Shown: piece by piece, positions 46,018 through 53,873 of the stretch
How positions within the stretch are numbered: the stretch's first letter is position 1
Layout of the letters: each line of letters starts with the position of its first letter
Source: an uncultured Paracoccaceae bacterium
Lineage (GTDB): Bacteria > Pseudomonadota > Alphaproteobacteria > Rhodobacterales > Rhodobacteraceae
Assembly (NCBI GenBank): GCA_945952025.1
Contig: CAMFGW010000001.1
Coordinates: forward strand, 62,001-126,000
DNA length: 64,000 bases
Reading direction: 5' to 3'
Notes under the pieces: generated by a model
What the model saw: only the letters and a program-made list of their open reading frames with translations
Databases searched by the model: none
Told to the model about the DNA's origin: nothing
Program-made: the position numbers and the translations under genes

Positions 46018-46842
46018 ATGCACAGACCCGACCGCCCGACCGTTCACGACCTGCGCGCGATGAAGGCGCGGGGGGAAAAGATCACCATGCTTTACGTCAC
46101 GACGCCCGACGAGGCGGCGGCGGCGGATGCGGCGGGGGTCCAGATGCTGTCGATCGAGGGGCGCTTCTTCTCGCCCGAAATGCGGTTGGCGGCGGGGCGG
46201 TGCTTCGTGCAGGTCGGGCTGCCCTATGGCGGGCAGTCGAACGGCTGGCAGGGGCGGCCGCTGGTCAGCGCCGACGACTACCTGGGCGCGGCCTATCACT
46301 TCGCCCAGATGGGCGGTGACGCCTTCTATTGCGCGGCCTCGTTCGAGATCCAGAAGGTGCTTTGCGACAATCATGTGCCGATCGTCGCCCATGTCGGCCT
46401 TGTGCCGTCGCTGGCCACCTGGACCGGCTGGCGGGCGGTCGGCAAGGCGGCGGCCGAGGCGCGCGCGATCTGGGATCAGGTCAAGCGGCTAGAGGCGATC
46501 AACGCCTTCGGGGCAGAGCTTGAGGTGGTGCCAGAGGCGCTTGGCGCCTTCATCAGTGCCAACACGCCAATGCTGATGCTGGGGATGGGCGCCGGAGCCG
46601 GGGCGGATGCGCAGTATCTTTTTGCCGAGGATGTGCTTGGCTACACCACGGGCCACCGGCCGCGCCATGCCAAGGTCTACCGCGACTTCGCCGCCGAACA
46701 TGCGCGCCTGCAACAGGAACGGATCGCGGCCTTCCGCGAGTTCCGCGCCGATGTCGATCAGGCGCGTTATCCCGAACCGCGCCATGTCGTGCCGATGGAC
46801 GAGGACGAGTTTCGGGCCTTCCGCGCGGGGCTCGGGGTTTGA
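46018..46842 (+). CDS. Divergent ketopantoate hydroxymethyltransferase (PanB)-like protein
   Basis: PEP mutase/PanB-superfamily barrel. 274 residues. Similarity to PanB is visible along the length: KITMLYVTTPDEAAAADAAGV, HVPIVAHVGLVPS, LGMGAGAGADAQYLFAEDVLGYTTGHRPRHAKVY. By eye, the metal ligands of E. coli PanB are not conserved: Asp45 aligns with IEG (residues 46-48), Asp84 with a glycine in VGLPYGG, and Glu114 with the FYCAAS segment. The catalytic-type Glu in LEVVP remains. It may be a related aldolase or lyase, not pantothenate synthesis. AAAGGA precedes the ATG. Confidence 0.78.
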   Translation: MHRPDRPTVHDLRAMKARGEKITMLYVTTPDEAAAADAAGVQMLSIEGRFFSPEMRLAAGRCFVQVGLPYGGQSNGWQGRPLVSADDYLGAAYHFAQMGGDAFYCAASFEIQKVLCDNHVPIVAHVGLVPSLATWTGWRAVGKAAAEARAIWDQVKRLEAINAFGAELEVVPEALGAFISANTPMLMLGMGAGAGADAQYLFAEDVLGYTTGHRPRHAKVYRDFAAEHARLQQERIAAFREFRADVDQARYPEPRHVVPMDEDEFRAFRAGLGV

Positions 46843-46858
46843 GCGGCTGACCGGGACC

Positions 46859-47078
46859 GGGACCGGGCGGGGTCAGGAAACCTATGGGTTTTCCCCGCCC
46901 CTGTGGGAACATCTCCGCTGGACCGCCCATGTCACAGGCCTACGAAGGCCAGCGCCTGCCCCGGTGGGCGCGGAAGCGCCCGCCGATGGCGGGGCGGGCG
47001 CTGGCCGATGGCTTTGGGCCACCGGCCGGGACAAAGGGCAAAGTCACCGCATGGCAGGGTCACTTGCCCCTGCCACAC
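46859..47078 (-). repeat. Structured intergenic repeat copy R6 (reverse)
   Basis: Minus-strand copy between the convergent PanB-like and aldehyde dehydrogenase genes. The terminal hairpin is GGGCGGGG, TCA, GGAAACC, TAT, GGGTTTTCC, CCGCCC: its upper stem (GAAACC/GGTTTTC) differs from the GAAACGC/GCGTTTC of R3 yet still pairs. The inner hairpin loop is GGAA instead of ATA, with GTGGGCGC/GCGCCCGCC arms. Stem II is GGCCGATGGC, TTT, GGGCCACCGGCC, with G-U pairs. Confidence 0.93.
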
Positions 47079-47098
47079 AAGCGGAAGGGGCCGCCAGC

Positions 47099-48562
47099 CT
47101 ACCGCATGACGAACGGGTCCGGGATCGGCGCGTCAGAGGTCCTCAACCACACCGTCTTGACCGTCGTATAGTCGAGCGCCGCCGCCATGCCGCCTTCGCG
47201 GCCGTGGCCCGACAGGCCGTGGCCGCCGAAGGGCGCGATGGGTGAAACCGCGCGGTAGGTGTTGACCCAGACCACGCCCGCACGCAGGCCCCGGATCATG
47301 CGGTGGGCGCGCGTCAGGCTTTGGGTGAAGAGGCCTGAGGCAAGACCGAAGGCCGTGTCATTGGCGAGTGCCAGCGCCTCTTCCTCGGTCCTGAAGGTCA
47401 CGACCGACAGGACGGGGCCGAAAAACTCCTCGGCCAGTGCGGGCGCGTGGCGGGCGGTCGAACAGTCAAGGATCGTCGGCGGGAAGAAGAAGCCCGCGCC
47501 CTCCGGCGACTGGCCGCCGGTCACGAGCCGCGCGCCGGCCTTGAGCGAGCGGGCGATCAACCCCTCGATCCGGTCGCGCTGGCGGGCGGTGCAGAGGGGC
47601 CCGACCTCAGTCTCCATCCGGTCGGGCGCGCCGATCGCCACCGCCTCGGCCTTGGCCTTCAGCCGGGCGAGGAAGGCGTCCTTGACGCTTTCCTGCACCA
47701 GAAGGCGCGAGCCGGCGACGCAGCTTTGCCCCGTGGCGGCGAATATCCCCGAGACCTGCGCATTGGCGGCGCTGTCGAGGTCCGCGTCGTCGAAGACGAT
47801 GAAGGGGGACTTGCCGCCGAGTTCCAGCGAGGTCTTGGCCAGGTTGTCGGCGCTGGCCCGCACGATATGGCGCGCGGTGTCCGGGCCGCCGGTGAAGGCG
47901 ATGTGGGCGACGAGCGGGTGCGAACTGAGCGTGCGCCCGGCCTCTGGCCCGCCGGTCAGGATGTTGACGACGCCAGGCGGGAAGCCCGCCTCATGGACCA
48001 GCCGCGCGAAGTCCAGAAGCGGCGCCGGGCCGTCCTCGGACGCCTTCAGGACGACGGTGCAACCGGCGGCGAGCGCGGGGCCGAGCTTGACGGCGGACAG
48101 GAACAGCTGGCTGTTCCAGGGCACGATGGCCGCGACGACGCCCACCGGCTCGCGCCGGAGCCAGACCTCCATGTCGGGCTTGTCGATCGGCAGGTGCGCG
48201 CCTTCGATCTTGTCGGCAAGGCCCGCGTAATAGCGATAATATTCAGCCACATAGGCGATCTGGGCCGAGGTTTCGCGGATGATCTTACCCGTGTCGCGGG
48301 TTTCGAGCGCGGCCAGGCGCGGGGCCGCCGCCTGCACCAGATCGGCGAGCCGGTAAAGCAGCTTGCCCCGCGCGGTCGCCGTCAGCGCGGGCCAGGGGCC
48401 GGTGCGGAAGGCCCGGTCGGCGGCCTTGATCGCGCGGTCCACCTCTGCCGCGCTGGCCATGGGCATCACGGCCCAGGGCGCGCCCGTTGCCGGGTCCAGG
48501 CTTTCGAACTGGTCGGAACCGTCCTCGAACTGCCCGTCGATATAGTGCTGGAAACGGTCCAT
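47099..48562 (-). CDS. Aldehyde dehydrogenase family protein
   Basis: NAD(P)-dependent aldehyde dehydrogenase. 487 residues. Motifs: VAAIVPWNSQLFLSAVKLGPALAAGC, AFTGGPDTARHIV, the catalytic Glu in LELGGKSPFIVFDDADL, the nucleophile Cys in GIFAATGQSCVAGSRLLVQ, and EEFFGPVLSVVTF. ATG 48562 (GAGGGGAAAG upstream) is preferred over 48595. It is the last gene of the DUF1185-hydrolase-flavin reductase-monooxygenase operon and probably oxidises an aldehyde released by the pathway. No signal peptide. Confidence 0.92.
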   Translation of the reverse strand: MDRFQHYIDGQFEDGSDQFESLDPATGAPWAVMPMASAAEVDRAIKAADRAFRTGPWPALTATARGKLLYRLADLVQAAAPRLAALETRDTGKIIRETSAQIAYVAEYYRYYAGLADKIEGAHLPIDKPDMEVWLRREPVGVVAAIVPWNSQLFLSAVKLGPALAAGCTVVLKASEDGPAPLLDFARLVHEAGFPPGVVNILTGGPEAGRTLSSHPLVAHIAFTGGPDTARHIVRASADNLAKTSLELGGKSPFIVFDDADLDSAANAQVSGIFAATGQSCVAGSRLLVQESVKDAFLARLKAKAEAVAIGAPDRMETEVGPLCTARQRDRIEGLIARSLKAGARLVTGGQSPEGAGFFFPPTILDCSTARHAPALAEEFFGPVLSVVTFRTEEEALALANDTAFGLASGLFTQSLTRAHRMIRGLRAGVVWVNTYRAVSPIAPFGGHGLSGHGREGGMAAALDYTTVKTVWLRTSDAPIPDPFVMR

Positions 48563-48587
48563 CTTTCCCCTCAGGCAAACGCTGGAT

Positions 48588-49625
48588 TCAGGCAAAGGCT
48601 GGCATCACGTCGCGGATCAGCCGTTCGAGCGAGGCCTTCTTGCGCGCGAAACTCATGCCGGTGTCGATCCAGAAGCTGAACTCGTCATAGCCCAGCGCCT
48701 CGTAGCCCTTGATCCGCGCGATCACCTCGGCCGGTTCGCCGATGATCTGGTTCTTGCGCATGGCGGCCGCCGAATAGAACGGGTGGGCGGCCATCTCTTC
48801 GGCCGTCAGCTCCTGGATCAGGCCTTGCGAGATCGGGCGTTCGTTTTTGAACCAGGCGCCGAAATAGCAGTAGAAGCGGTTGATCTCCTCGGCCGCGACC
48901 TGGGCGTCGGCCTCGCTGTCGGCGACATAGGCGTGGCGCAGGACCATGATCTTCGGGCGCGGCACTTCGGGGTGGGCGGTGCAGGCGGCGTTGAAGCGGT
49001 CCATGAGGCTCACCACCTCTTCATCGCCCAGGTGCAGCGGCGTGACCTGCACGTTGCAGCCGTTCGCCACGGCGAAATCGTGGCTGTTGGGATCGCGCGC
49101 CGCAACCCAGATCGGCGGCCCCGGCCGTTGCAGCGGCTTCGGCGAGGCGGTGGTCTTCGGGAACTGCCAATATTCGCCGTCATGGGTATAGTCGCCCGCC
49201 CAGAGCCCCTTGACCGCGGGGATCAGCTCTCGCATCCGGCCACCCGCGTTCCAGGCATCAAGGCCGGGCATCAGGCGTTCGTATTCGAAGGAATAGGCGC
49301 CCCGCGCGATCCCCAGGTCGAGCCGGCCGTCCATGATGATGTCGGCCATCGCCGCCTCGCCGGCCAGACGGATCGGGTGCCAGAAGGGCGCGATCACGGT
49401 GCCGGTGCCCAGCCGCACGTTTTTCGTCCGCCGCGCCAGATCGACCAGGTTCAGAAGCGGGTTCGGCGCGATGGTGAAGTTCATGCCGTGGTGCTCGCCG
49501 GTCCAGATGGCGTGCATGCCGCCTTCGTCGGCGATGCGGCAAAGCTCCAGCATCTCTTCGTAAAGCTGGCGTTCCGGCTCGTCGGGGAAGAGGCGTTCCA
49601 TATGGATGAAGAGCGAGAATTTCAT
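48588..49625 (-). CDS. LLM-class (luciferase-like) flavin-dependent monooxygenase
   Basis: Reduced-flavin-dependent monooxygenase of the bacterial luciferase-like fold. 345 residues. MKFSLFIHMERL at the N-terminus, GMHAIWTGEHHGMNFTIAPNPLL, VRLGTGTVIAPFWHPIRLAGEAAMADI, LDLGIARGAYSFEYER and PPIWVAARDPNSHDFAV are the usual luciferase-like segments. The flavin reductase gene directly upstream (TGATG overlap) is its likely FMNH2 supplier, so the pair forms a two-component monooxygenase. The substrate is unknown. Confidence 0.9.
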   Translation of the reverse strand: MKFSLFIHMERLFPDEPERQLYEEMLELCRIADEGGMHAIWTGEHHGMNFTIAPNPLLNLVDLARRTKNVRLGTGTVIAPFWHPIRLAGEAAMADIIMDGRLDLGIARGAYSFEYERLMPGLDAWNAGGRMRELIPAVKGLWAGDYTHDGEYWQFPKTTASPKPLQRPGPPIWVAARDPNSHDFAVANGCNVQVTPLHLGDEEVVSLMDRFNAACTAHPEVPRPKIMVLRHAYVADSEADAQVAAEEINRFYCYFGAWFKNERPISQGLIQELTAEEMAAHPFYSAAAMRKNQIIGEPAEVIARIKGYEALGYDEFSFWIDTGMSFARKKASLERLIRDVMPAFA

Positions 49626-50575
49626 CACTTGCCGTCCTTTGCCATGCGTTCGACTGCCATGCGTTCAACCCGGCCCGCCTCGTGCGTGCCGAAATAGATG
49701 CCGTAGTTGCCCATGCGCGCCTCGTCGGCCAGCCGCTCGAGCATCTGGCGAAGGGCGGGGTCCGTGACCTCGGACAGGCTCGCGCGCGACAGGTCGACGA
49801 AGGCGCCGCGCCGGGGTTTGCAGAGGTCGGCCGCGCAGCGGAGCGCGATGTGCTGAAGCCCGAGCTTGGCGTCCTCGTAGACCGCATAGACCGAGCCTGC
49901 GCCGGCGGTAACGCCAAGTGCCTCGATCAGTTGACCGAGCGCGGCCTGGATGCCCTCACGCCCGACGCGCGCCATCGGCACGGTCAGGCCGCCATGCCCG
50001 TCATCGACCATCAGGACCAGACCTTCGGCCTGAAGGACGGCGGACAGGACGACGTTCGGGCCGGCGGGCAGTTCGGCGGCGACGGTCGCGGGCGTCATCA
50101 TGGCGCCGCGGTAGTAGCCAAGGCCGGGGTTGGGCGTCGCCTCGAAGGCGCCGATGCGGCCGATCAAGAGCGTGTGGTCGCCCGCCGGGATCGCCCGGTC
50201 GAGCGTGCAATCGAACCAGGCCGACACGCCGGCAAGGATGGGCGAGCCGATAGGGCCATTGCGCCAGTAGACATTGGCGAATCGGTCCTCTGACCGGCGG
50301 GCGAAGGTCGTGGAAATGTCCTTCTGGTCCTCGGACAGGATGTTGACGGCAAGGCCCGCGCCCTTCGTGAAGGCGTCGAGGTTCGCCGACGAGTTGGCGA
50401 TCGACACCAGAAGAAGCGGCGGGTCGAGCGAGACGGAGGTGAAGGAATTGGCGGTGTAGCCCAGGGGGCGGCCGGAAGCGTCCTTCGTCGTCACGACCGT
50501 GACCCCGGTCATGAAGCAGCCGAAGGCGTCGCGGAGCGCGCGTGGGTCGAGAGGGGCGACGGGGGGCGTGGTCAT
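49625..50575 (-). CDS. Flavin reductase family protein with C-terminal extension
   Basis: FMN-binding split-barrel reductase supplying reduced flavin. 316 residues; the reductase domain fills about 1-170 (FGCFMTGVTVVTTKDASGRPLGYTANSFTSVSLDPPLLLVSI, LAVNILSEDQKDIS, DHTLLIGRIGAFEATP, YYRG). The remaining 145 residues are an extra domain including GRAGSVYAVYEDAKLGLQ-like and RRGAFVDLSRASLSEVTDPALRQMLERLADEA; its role is unknown (perhaps a ligand sensor). Overlaps of 4 nt upstream and 1 nt downstream tie it into the operon. Confidence 0.88.
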   Translation of the reverse strand: MTTPPVAPLDPRALRDAFGCFMTGVTVVTTKDASGRPLGYTANSFTSVSLDPPLLLVSIANSSANLDAFTKGAGLAVNILSEDQKDISTTFARRSEDRFANVYWRNGPIGSPILAGVSAWFDCTLDRAIPAGDHTLLIGRIGAFEATPNPGLGYYRGAMMTPATVAAELPAGPNVVLSAVLQAEGLVLMVDDGHGGLTVPMARVGREGIQAALGQLIEALGVTAGAGSVYAVYEDAKLGLQHIALRCAADLCKPRRGAFVDLSRASLSEVTDPALRQMLERLADEARMGNYGIYFGTHEAGRVERMAVERMAKDGK

Positions 50576-51366
50576 GAACCGGTCTCCTCGGTTGATAGCC
50601 AGCGGCGAAGGTCGGCCGTCACCCTGTCGGGCGCGGTCAGGTTGACCATATGACGATGGCCGGCAATCACAACCGCGCGGCCGTTCTGCGTCAGCGCCGC
50701 CATCGCTTCGGCCATCGCGGGGGTGGAGTTCGGGTCGCCGTCCGCCGTCAGGGCCAGGAAGGGGCAGCGGACGGTGGCCAGCCGGTCGGCATAGGCCTCG
50801 TCGCCATTGGCAAAGGCGCGGTAGGCCGCCGCATAGCCCGTGCGCGGCACCTCGGCCAGCCAGCCGGCCACCTGGTCGCGGAGCGCTTCCTGCCCCGCGT
50901 CGAACCAGCGGGCGAGCGGCGCCTCGATCCCGCCCGCGCCGGCGCCGATTTCGGCCGCGCGGGCCAGGACGGCGGCCTTCGCCTCGGGCGAGCGGCGCCA
51001 GACGCCGTTCAGAAGCGCCGCGCGGCGGACCATGTCGGGACGCTCGACCGCAAGGCCGCCCGCGATCAGCGCGCCCATGGAATGGCCGGCGACCGACAGG
51101 GGGCCAAGGTCCAGCGCCTGAATGACCCGTGCAGCCCAGGCGACATAGTCGGGCAGAAGAGGCGCGCCCGGCAGGGGGTCGCTTTCGCCATGGCCGGGCA
51201 TGTCGACGGCAATGACATGGTGGTCGGCGGACAGGGCCGCGATCTGCGGCCCCCAGGCCTCGGCCCTGAGGCCGACGCCGTGGATCAGGAGGACCGGCGC
51301 GCCTGCACCGGCCTCGACGGCCCGGGCCTTGGTGCCGTCAGACAGCCGCAGGGTTCGCGACATCAT
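50572..51366 (-). CDS. Alpha/beta hydrolase
   Basis: Serine hydrolase of the alpha/beta fold. 264 residues. LLIHGVGLRAEAWGPQIAAL contains the HG oxyanion region, VAVDMPGHGESDP follows, the nucleophile elbow is AGHSMGALIAGG, and the catalytic His is in AGHRHMVNLTAP. The acid is probably the Asp in LTADGDPNSTP. It begins 29 nt inside the DUF1185 gene (AAGGA upstream). In this operon it could cleave an ester, lactone or amide made by the monooxygenase. Confidence 0.88.
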   Translation of the reverse strand: MMSRTLRLSDGTKARAVEAGAGAPVLLIHGVGLRAEAWGPQIAALSADHHVIAVDMPGHGESDPLPGAPLLPDYVAWAARVIQALDLGPLSVAGHSMGALIAGGLAVERPDMVRRAALLNGVWRRSPEAKAAVLARAAEIGAGAGGIEAPLARWFDAGQEALRDQVAGWLAEVPRTGYAAAYRAFANGDEAYADRLATVRCPFLALTADGDPNSTPAMAEAMAALTQNGRAVVIAGHRHMVNLTAPDRVTADLRRWLSTEETGS

Positions 51367-51940
51367 GGCCCAGATCCTTCAGGTCCTGATAGCGGTCGCC
51401 GATCCGGTGGTGCGGGCGCCCGCTGGTCGAGGCGCCGAGGGCGACCAGGATCTCATCTGCGGCGGGCGCGTCGGGGATCGAGAAATGCACCGTCTGGTAG
51501 TGCGAGCGGCGCCCCTCGTCATGCTTGTCCATCAGGGGGATCATCACCGGGCAGTTCGCGGCCCCCCGCACGTTGGTGAAGGCAAGGTAGGTCTTGGCGC
51601 CGACAGCCTGGCGGTAATGGTTGCCGAAGCGCAGCGTGTGGATGAGCGCGTTGGCATGTTCAAGCTCGCCTTCAAGCCCCACGACCGCCGCCTTGCCATA
51701 GCCCTCGACCCCGTCGGGCCCGCCCGCGGCATCAAGGATCATGCCGGTCAGAAGCGCGCCAAGGACCGGCGCGACCGCGTGGATTTCGGGTTTCAGATCC
51801 TCGACGAAGCCGCGACCGGCCCAGGGGTTCTTCAGGACGGCGACGACGGCGATCAGCTTCAGGGGCTTCGGCGCCGCGCGCCCGCCCTCGATCAGCGTGG
51901 TTTCTACCAGGGTCAGGGTCTTGCGAATCTGGGCGGTCAT
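51338..51940 (-). CDS. DUF1185 (amino acid synthesis family) protein
   Basis: 200-residue protein of the DUF1185/PF06684 family, labelled amino acid synthesis but without a proven activity. Conserved segments: IRKTLTLVETTLIEGGRAAPKPLKLIAVVAVLKNPWAGRGFVEDL, AVVGLEGELEHANALIHTLRFGNHYR, AKTYLAFTNVRGAANCPVMIPLMDKHDEGRRSHYQTVHFSI and ALGASTSGRPHHRIGDRYQD. It is first in the operon, with a strong site (GAGGAG) at ATG 51940, facing a GntR regulator. Confidence 0.87.
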   Translation of the reverse strand: MTAQIRKTLTLVETTLIEGGRAAPKPLKLIAVVAVLKNPWAGRGFVEDLKPEIHAVAPVLGALLTGMILDAAGGPDGVEGYGKAAVVGLEGELEHANALIHTLRFGNHYRQAVGAKTYLAFTNVRGAANCPVMIPLMDKHDEGRRSHYQTVHFSIPDAPAADEILVALGASTSGRPHHRIGDRYQDLKDLGHDVANPAAV

Positions 51941-51958
51941 GGCGGGCTCCTCTGCTGT

Positions 51959-51976
51959 TGGTATGTTGGCATACCA
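51959..51976. promoter_or_regulatory. Palindromic operator between DUF1185 operon and GntR gene
   Basis: TGGTATG (51959-51965), TTGG, CATACCA (51970-51976): a perfect 7-bp inverted repeat of the TGGTAT/ATACCA type bound by many GntR/FadR proteins. It lies 18 bp before the DUF1185 start and 59 bp before the regulator. Confidence 0.65.
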
Positions 51977-52034
51977 GAATACAGTCCGTCAATATGACGT
52001 TGCTTTTCCCCTTCAGCGCCCCTAATCTGGCGCC

Positions 52035-52727
52035 ATGGACAGGACCGACGACCTCAGGATCGACCACGCGGCGCCCACCCTGCGCGCGCTGGCCGTCGAC
52101 CGGCTGCGCGGGGCGATCATTTCGGGGCGCTTCGCGTCCGGCGAGCGGCTGGTCGAACGCGCGCTGTGCGATCAGCTGGGTGTCTCGCGCTCGGTCGTGC
52201 GCGAGGCGATCCGCTACCTGGAAGCCGAGGGGCTGGTCGAAACGCAGCCGCGTTCCGGCCCGGTCGTCGCCCGGCTGAGCTGGGAGGACGCGCGCCAGAT
52301 CTACGACATCCGCCGCCTGCTAGAGGCTGCCGCCGCCGCCGACTGCGCGCGGCGCGCGGACGAGGCGGTGGCCGAGCGGCTCGGCGCGGCACTCGCCCGG
52401 CTGATCGCGGCCTTTGCGGGTGGCGAGCCCGCCGCGCTTTATGACGCGACCACCGCCTTCTACGAAGTCATCTTCAGCGCCGCCGGCCATTCGATCGCCT
52501 GGGACATCGTGCAGCGGCTCAATGGCCGGATCTCGCGCCTGCGCGCCCTGACGCTTTCCACCACAAACCGCCGGGTGTCCGGCCCCGCGCACATGACGCG
52601 TATCTGCGAGGCGATCCTCGCCCGCGACCCGGACGCCGCAGCGGCGGCCGTCAGCGATCATCTGCACGACGCGGCAGAGATTGCGCGGCAAAGCCTGGCC
52701 CCTCAGAGCCTTGAGGATACCCAATGA
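52035..52727 (+). CDS. GntR family transcriptional regulator (FCD/FadR type)
   Basis: 230-residue regulator: winged HTH at about 15-80 (TLRALAVDRLRGAIISGRFASGERLVERALCDQLGVSRSVVREAIRYLEAEGLV) and an FCD all-helical effector domain (IYDIRRLLEAAAAADCAR, HMTRICEAILARDPDAAAAAVSDHLHDAA, with the His positions that bind metal in FCD proteins). Divergent from the monooxygenase operon, with an operator-like palindrome between them. It overlaps the DUF1330 gene by 4 nt. Confidence 0.92.
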   Translation: MDRTDDLRIDHAAPTLRALAVDRLRGAIISGRFASGERLVERALCDQLGVSRSVVREAIRYLEAEGLVETQPRSGPVVARLSWEDARQIYDIRRLLEAAAAADCARRADEAVAERLGAALARLIAAFAGGEPAALYDATTAFYEVIFSAAGHSIAWDIVQRLNGRISRLRALTLSTTNRRVSGPAHMTRICEAILARDPDAAAAAVSDHLHDAAEIARQSLAPQSLEDTQ

Positions 52728-53008
52728 CCGCCTACTGGATCGCCCATGTCACCATCACCGACCCCGAAGCCTACAAGGGCTACCAGGCCAAGGCCGGCCC
52801 GGTCTTCGCGGCCCACGGCGCGACCTTCCTTGCTCGCGGCGGCGCGTCGGAAGTGCTGGAGGGGCCGGCGCTTGACCGGCATGTGGTGATCGCGTTCCCG
52901 TCGCTTCAGGCCGCGCGGGACTGCTATGCCTCGGACGCCTATCAGGACGCGCGGCGCCATAGGGATGGGGCGGCAATCACCCATGTGACCATCGTCGAAG
53001 GCGTCTGA
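52724..53008 (+). CDS. DUF1330 domain protein
   Basis: 94-residue ferredoxin-like dimeric alpha/beta barrel protein of the DUF1330 family: MTAYWIAHVTITDPEAYKGYQAKAGPVFAAHG, the conserved RGG in FLARGGASEVLEG, and VVIAFPSLQAARDCYASDAYQDARRHRDGAA. Function unknown; some related folds act as small enzymes in polyketide or heme chemistry. It is translationally coupled to the GntR gene (ATGA overlap). Confidence 0.88.
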   Translation: MTAYWIAHVTITDPEAYKGYQAKAGPVFAAHGATFLARGGASEVLEGPALDRHVVIAFPSLQAARDCYASDAYQDARRHRDGAAITHVTIVEGV

Positions 53009-53018
53009 GGGGGGCGCC

Positions 53019-53714
53019 TTACAGCGCGTCCGACAGGTAGCTTTTCTGCATGAAGGCCAGGAAATTGTCGCGGAACTGGCGGGTGTGGGCGTGGGCCAGC
53101 GCGTCGGCCCGGGGCGCGTCGCGGTCGGCGATGGCGGCCAGCATCTCGTCATGTTCGTCGGTCAGAAGGGTGCCGTCGTTGCCCTGTTCCAGATAGTCGA
53201 AATGCAGGTGCAGCATCCGGCGGCCCTGGTTCAGCAAGCGCTCGTAGAAAAGCGAGAGGAAGGGGTTCCGCCCCGCCAGGGCGACGGCCATGTGAAAGGC
53301 CATGTTCGCGGCCGACATGGCCAGGTGATCGCCCTTGCCCACCGCCGCCACGAACTCTTTCTGGCGCCGGGCGATGGTCTTCAGGTCCTGATCGCTGCGC
53401 AGTTCCGCCGCCAGCCGGGTGTTCATCCGCTGGGCCACGTCCAGCGCCTCGACATATTTCGGGAAGCTCTGCACGTCGATCGGCGCCACGACCGTCGAGC
53501 GGTTCGAGAGCGTCACCACCAGATCGTCGCCCGCAAGCCGGATCAGCGCCTCGCGCACCGGCGAGCGTGACATGCCGAAGCGTTCGGCGATGGAGGTTTC
53601 GTCCAGCACCGCGCCCGGCGGAAGGTCGAGCGTCAGGATGTCATGGCGCAGGCTGTCGTAGGCGAACTTGACACCGGTTCCCTTGGCCCGCCTTGGTTCG
53701 TCCCCCTCGTCCAC
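53019..53714 (-). CDS. GntR family transcriptional regulator (FCD type)
   Basis: 231-residue regulator. HTH: KFAYDSLRHDILTLDLPPGAVLDETSIAERFGMSRSPVREALIRLAGDDLV. FCD domain: ALDVAQRMNTRLAAEL through LLTDEHDEMLAAIADRDAPRADALAHAHTRQFRDN. Start GTG 53714 with GGGAGG 5 nt upstream; the frame is open for another 1.5 kb upstream but that part is antisense to other genes. Divergent from the hydroxyproline-like operon, with a 14-bp palindrome in the gap. Its likely ligand is an amino acid degradation intermediate. Confidence 0.9.
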   Translation of the reverse strand: MDEGDEPRRAKGTGVKFAYDSLRHDILTLDLPPGAVLDETSIAERFGMSRSPVREALIRLAGDDLVVTLSNRSTVVAPIDVQSFPKYVEALDVAQRMNTRLAAELRSDQDLKTIARRQKEFVAAVGKGDHLAMSAANMAFHMAVALAGRNPFLSLFYERLLNQGRRMLHLHFDYLEQGNDGTLLTDEHDEMLAAIADRDAPRADALAHAHTRQFRDNFLAFMQKSYLSDAL

Positions 53715-53760
53715 CCTACCCTCCCGATCTGTCCCTGCACATCCTACGGCGCGCCGCAAA

Positions 53761-53774
53761 TCATGTCGACATGA
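53761..53774. promoter_or_regulatory. Perfect 14-bp palindrome, candidate GntR operator
   Basis: TCATGTCGACATGA is fully self-complementary and lies in an AT-rich island between the GntR gene (47 bp away) and the divergent operon start (100 bp away). Confidence 0.55.
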
Positions 53775-53873
53775 ATTATTCACATATTGACCTGTCGGCA
53801 GCGTGTCGTCATCATCCGGGGCGAAAGCGGCGCGATTCGACCCCGGCTTCCCGCGCCTTACAGGGAGCGTTCC

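Noticed and set aside
46018-46842. Genuine panB for pantothenate synthesis
   Set aside because: The metal ligands are not seen in the alignment by eye, and the neighbours are unrelated to pantothenate.
47099-51940. A true rut (uracil) operon
   Set aside because: No RutB amidase or RutC, and the monooxygenase is shorter than RutA; only the enzyme-type logic is shared.
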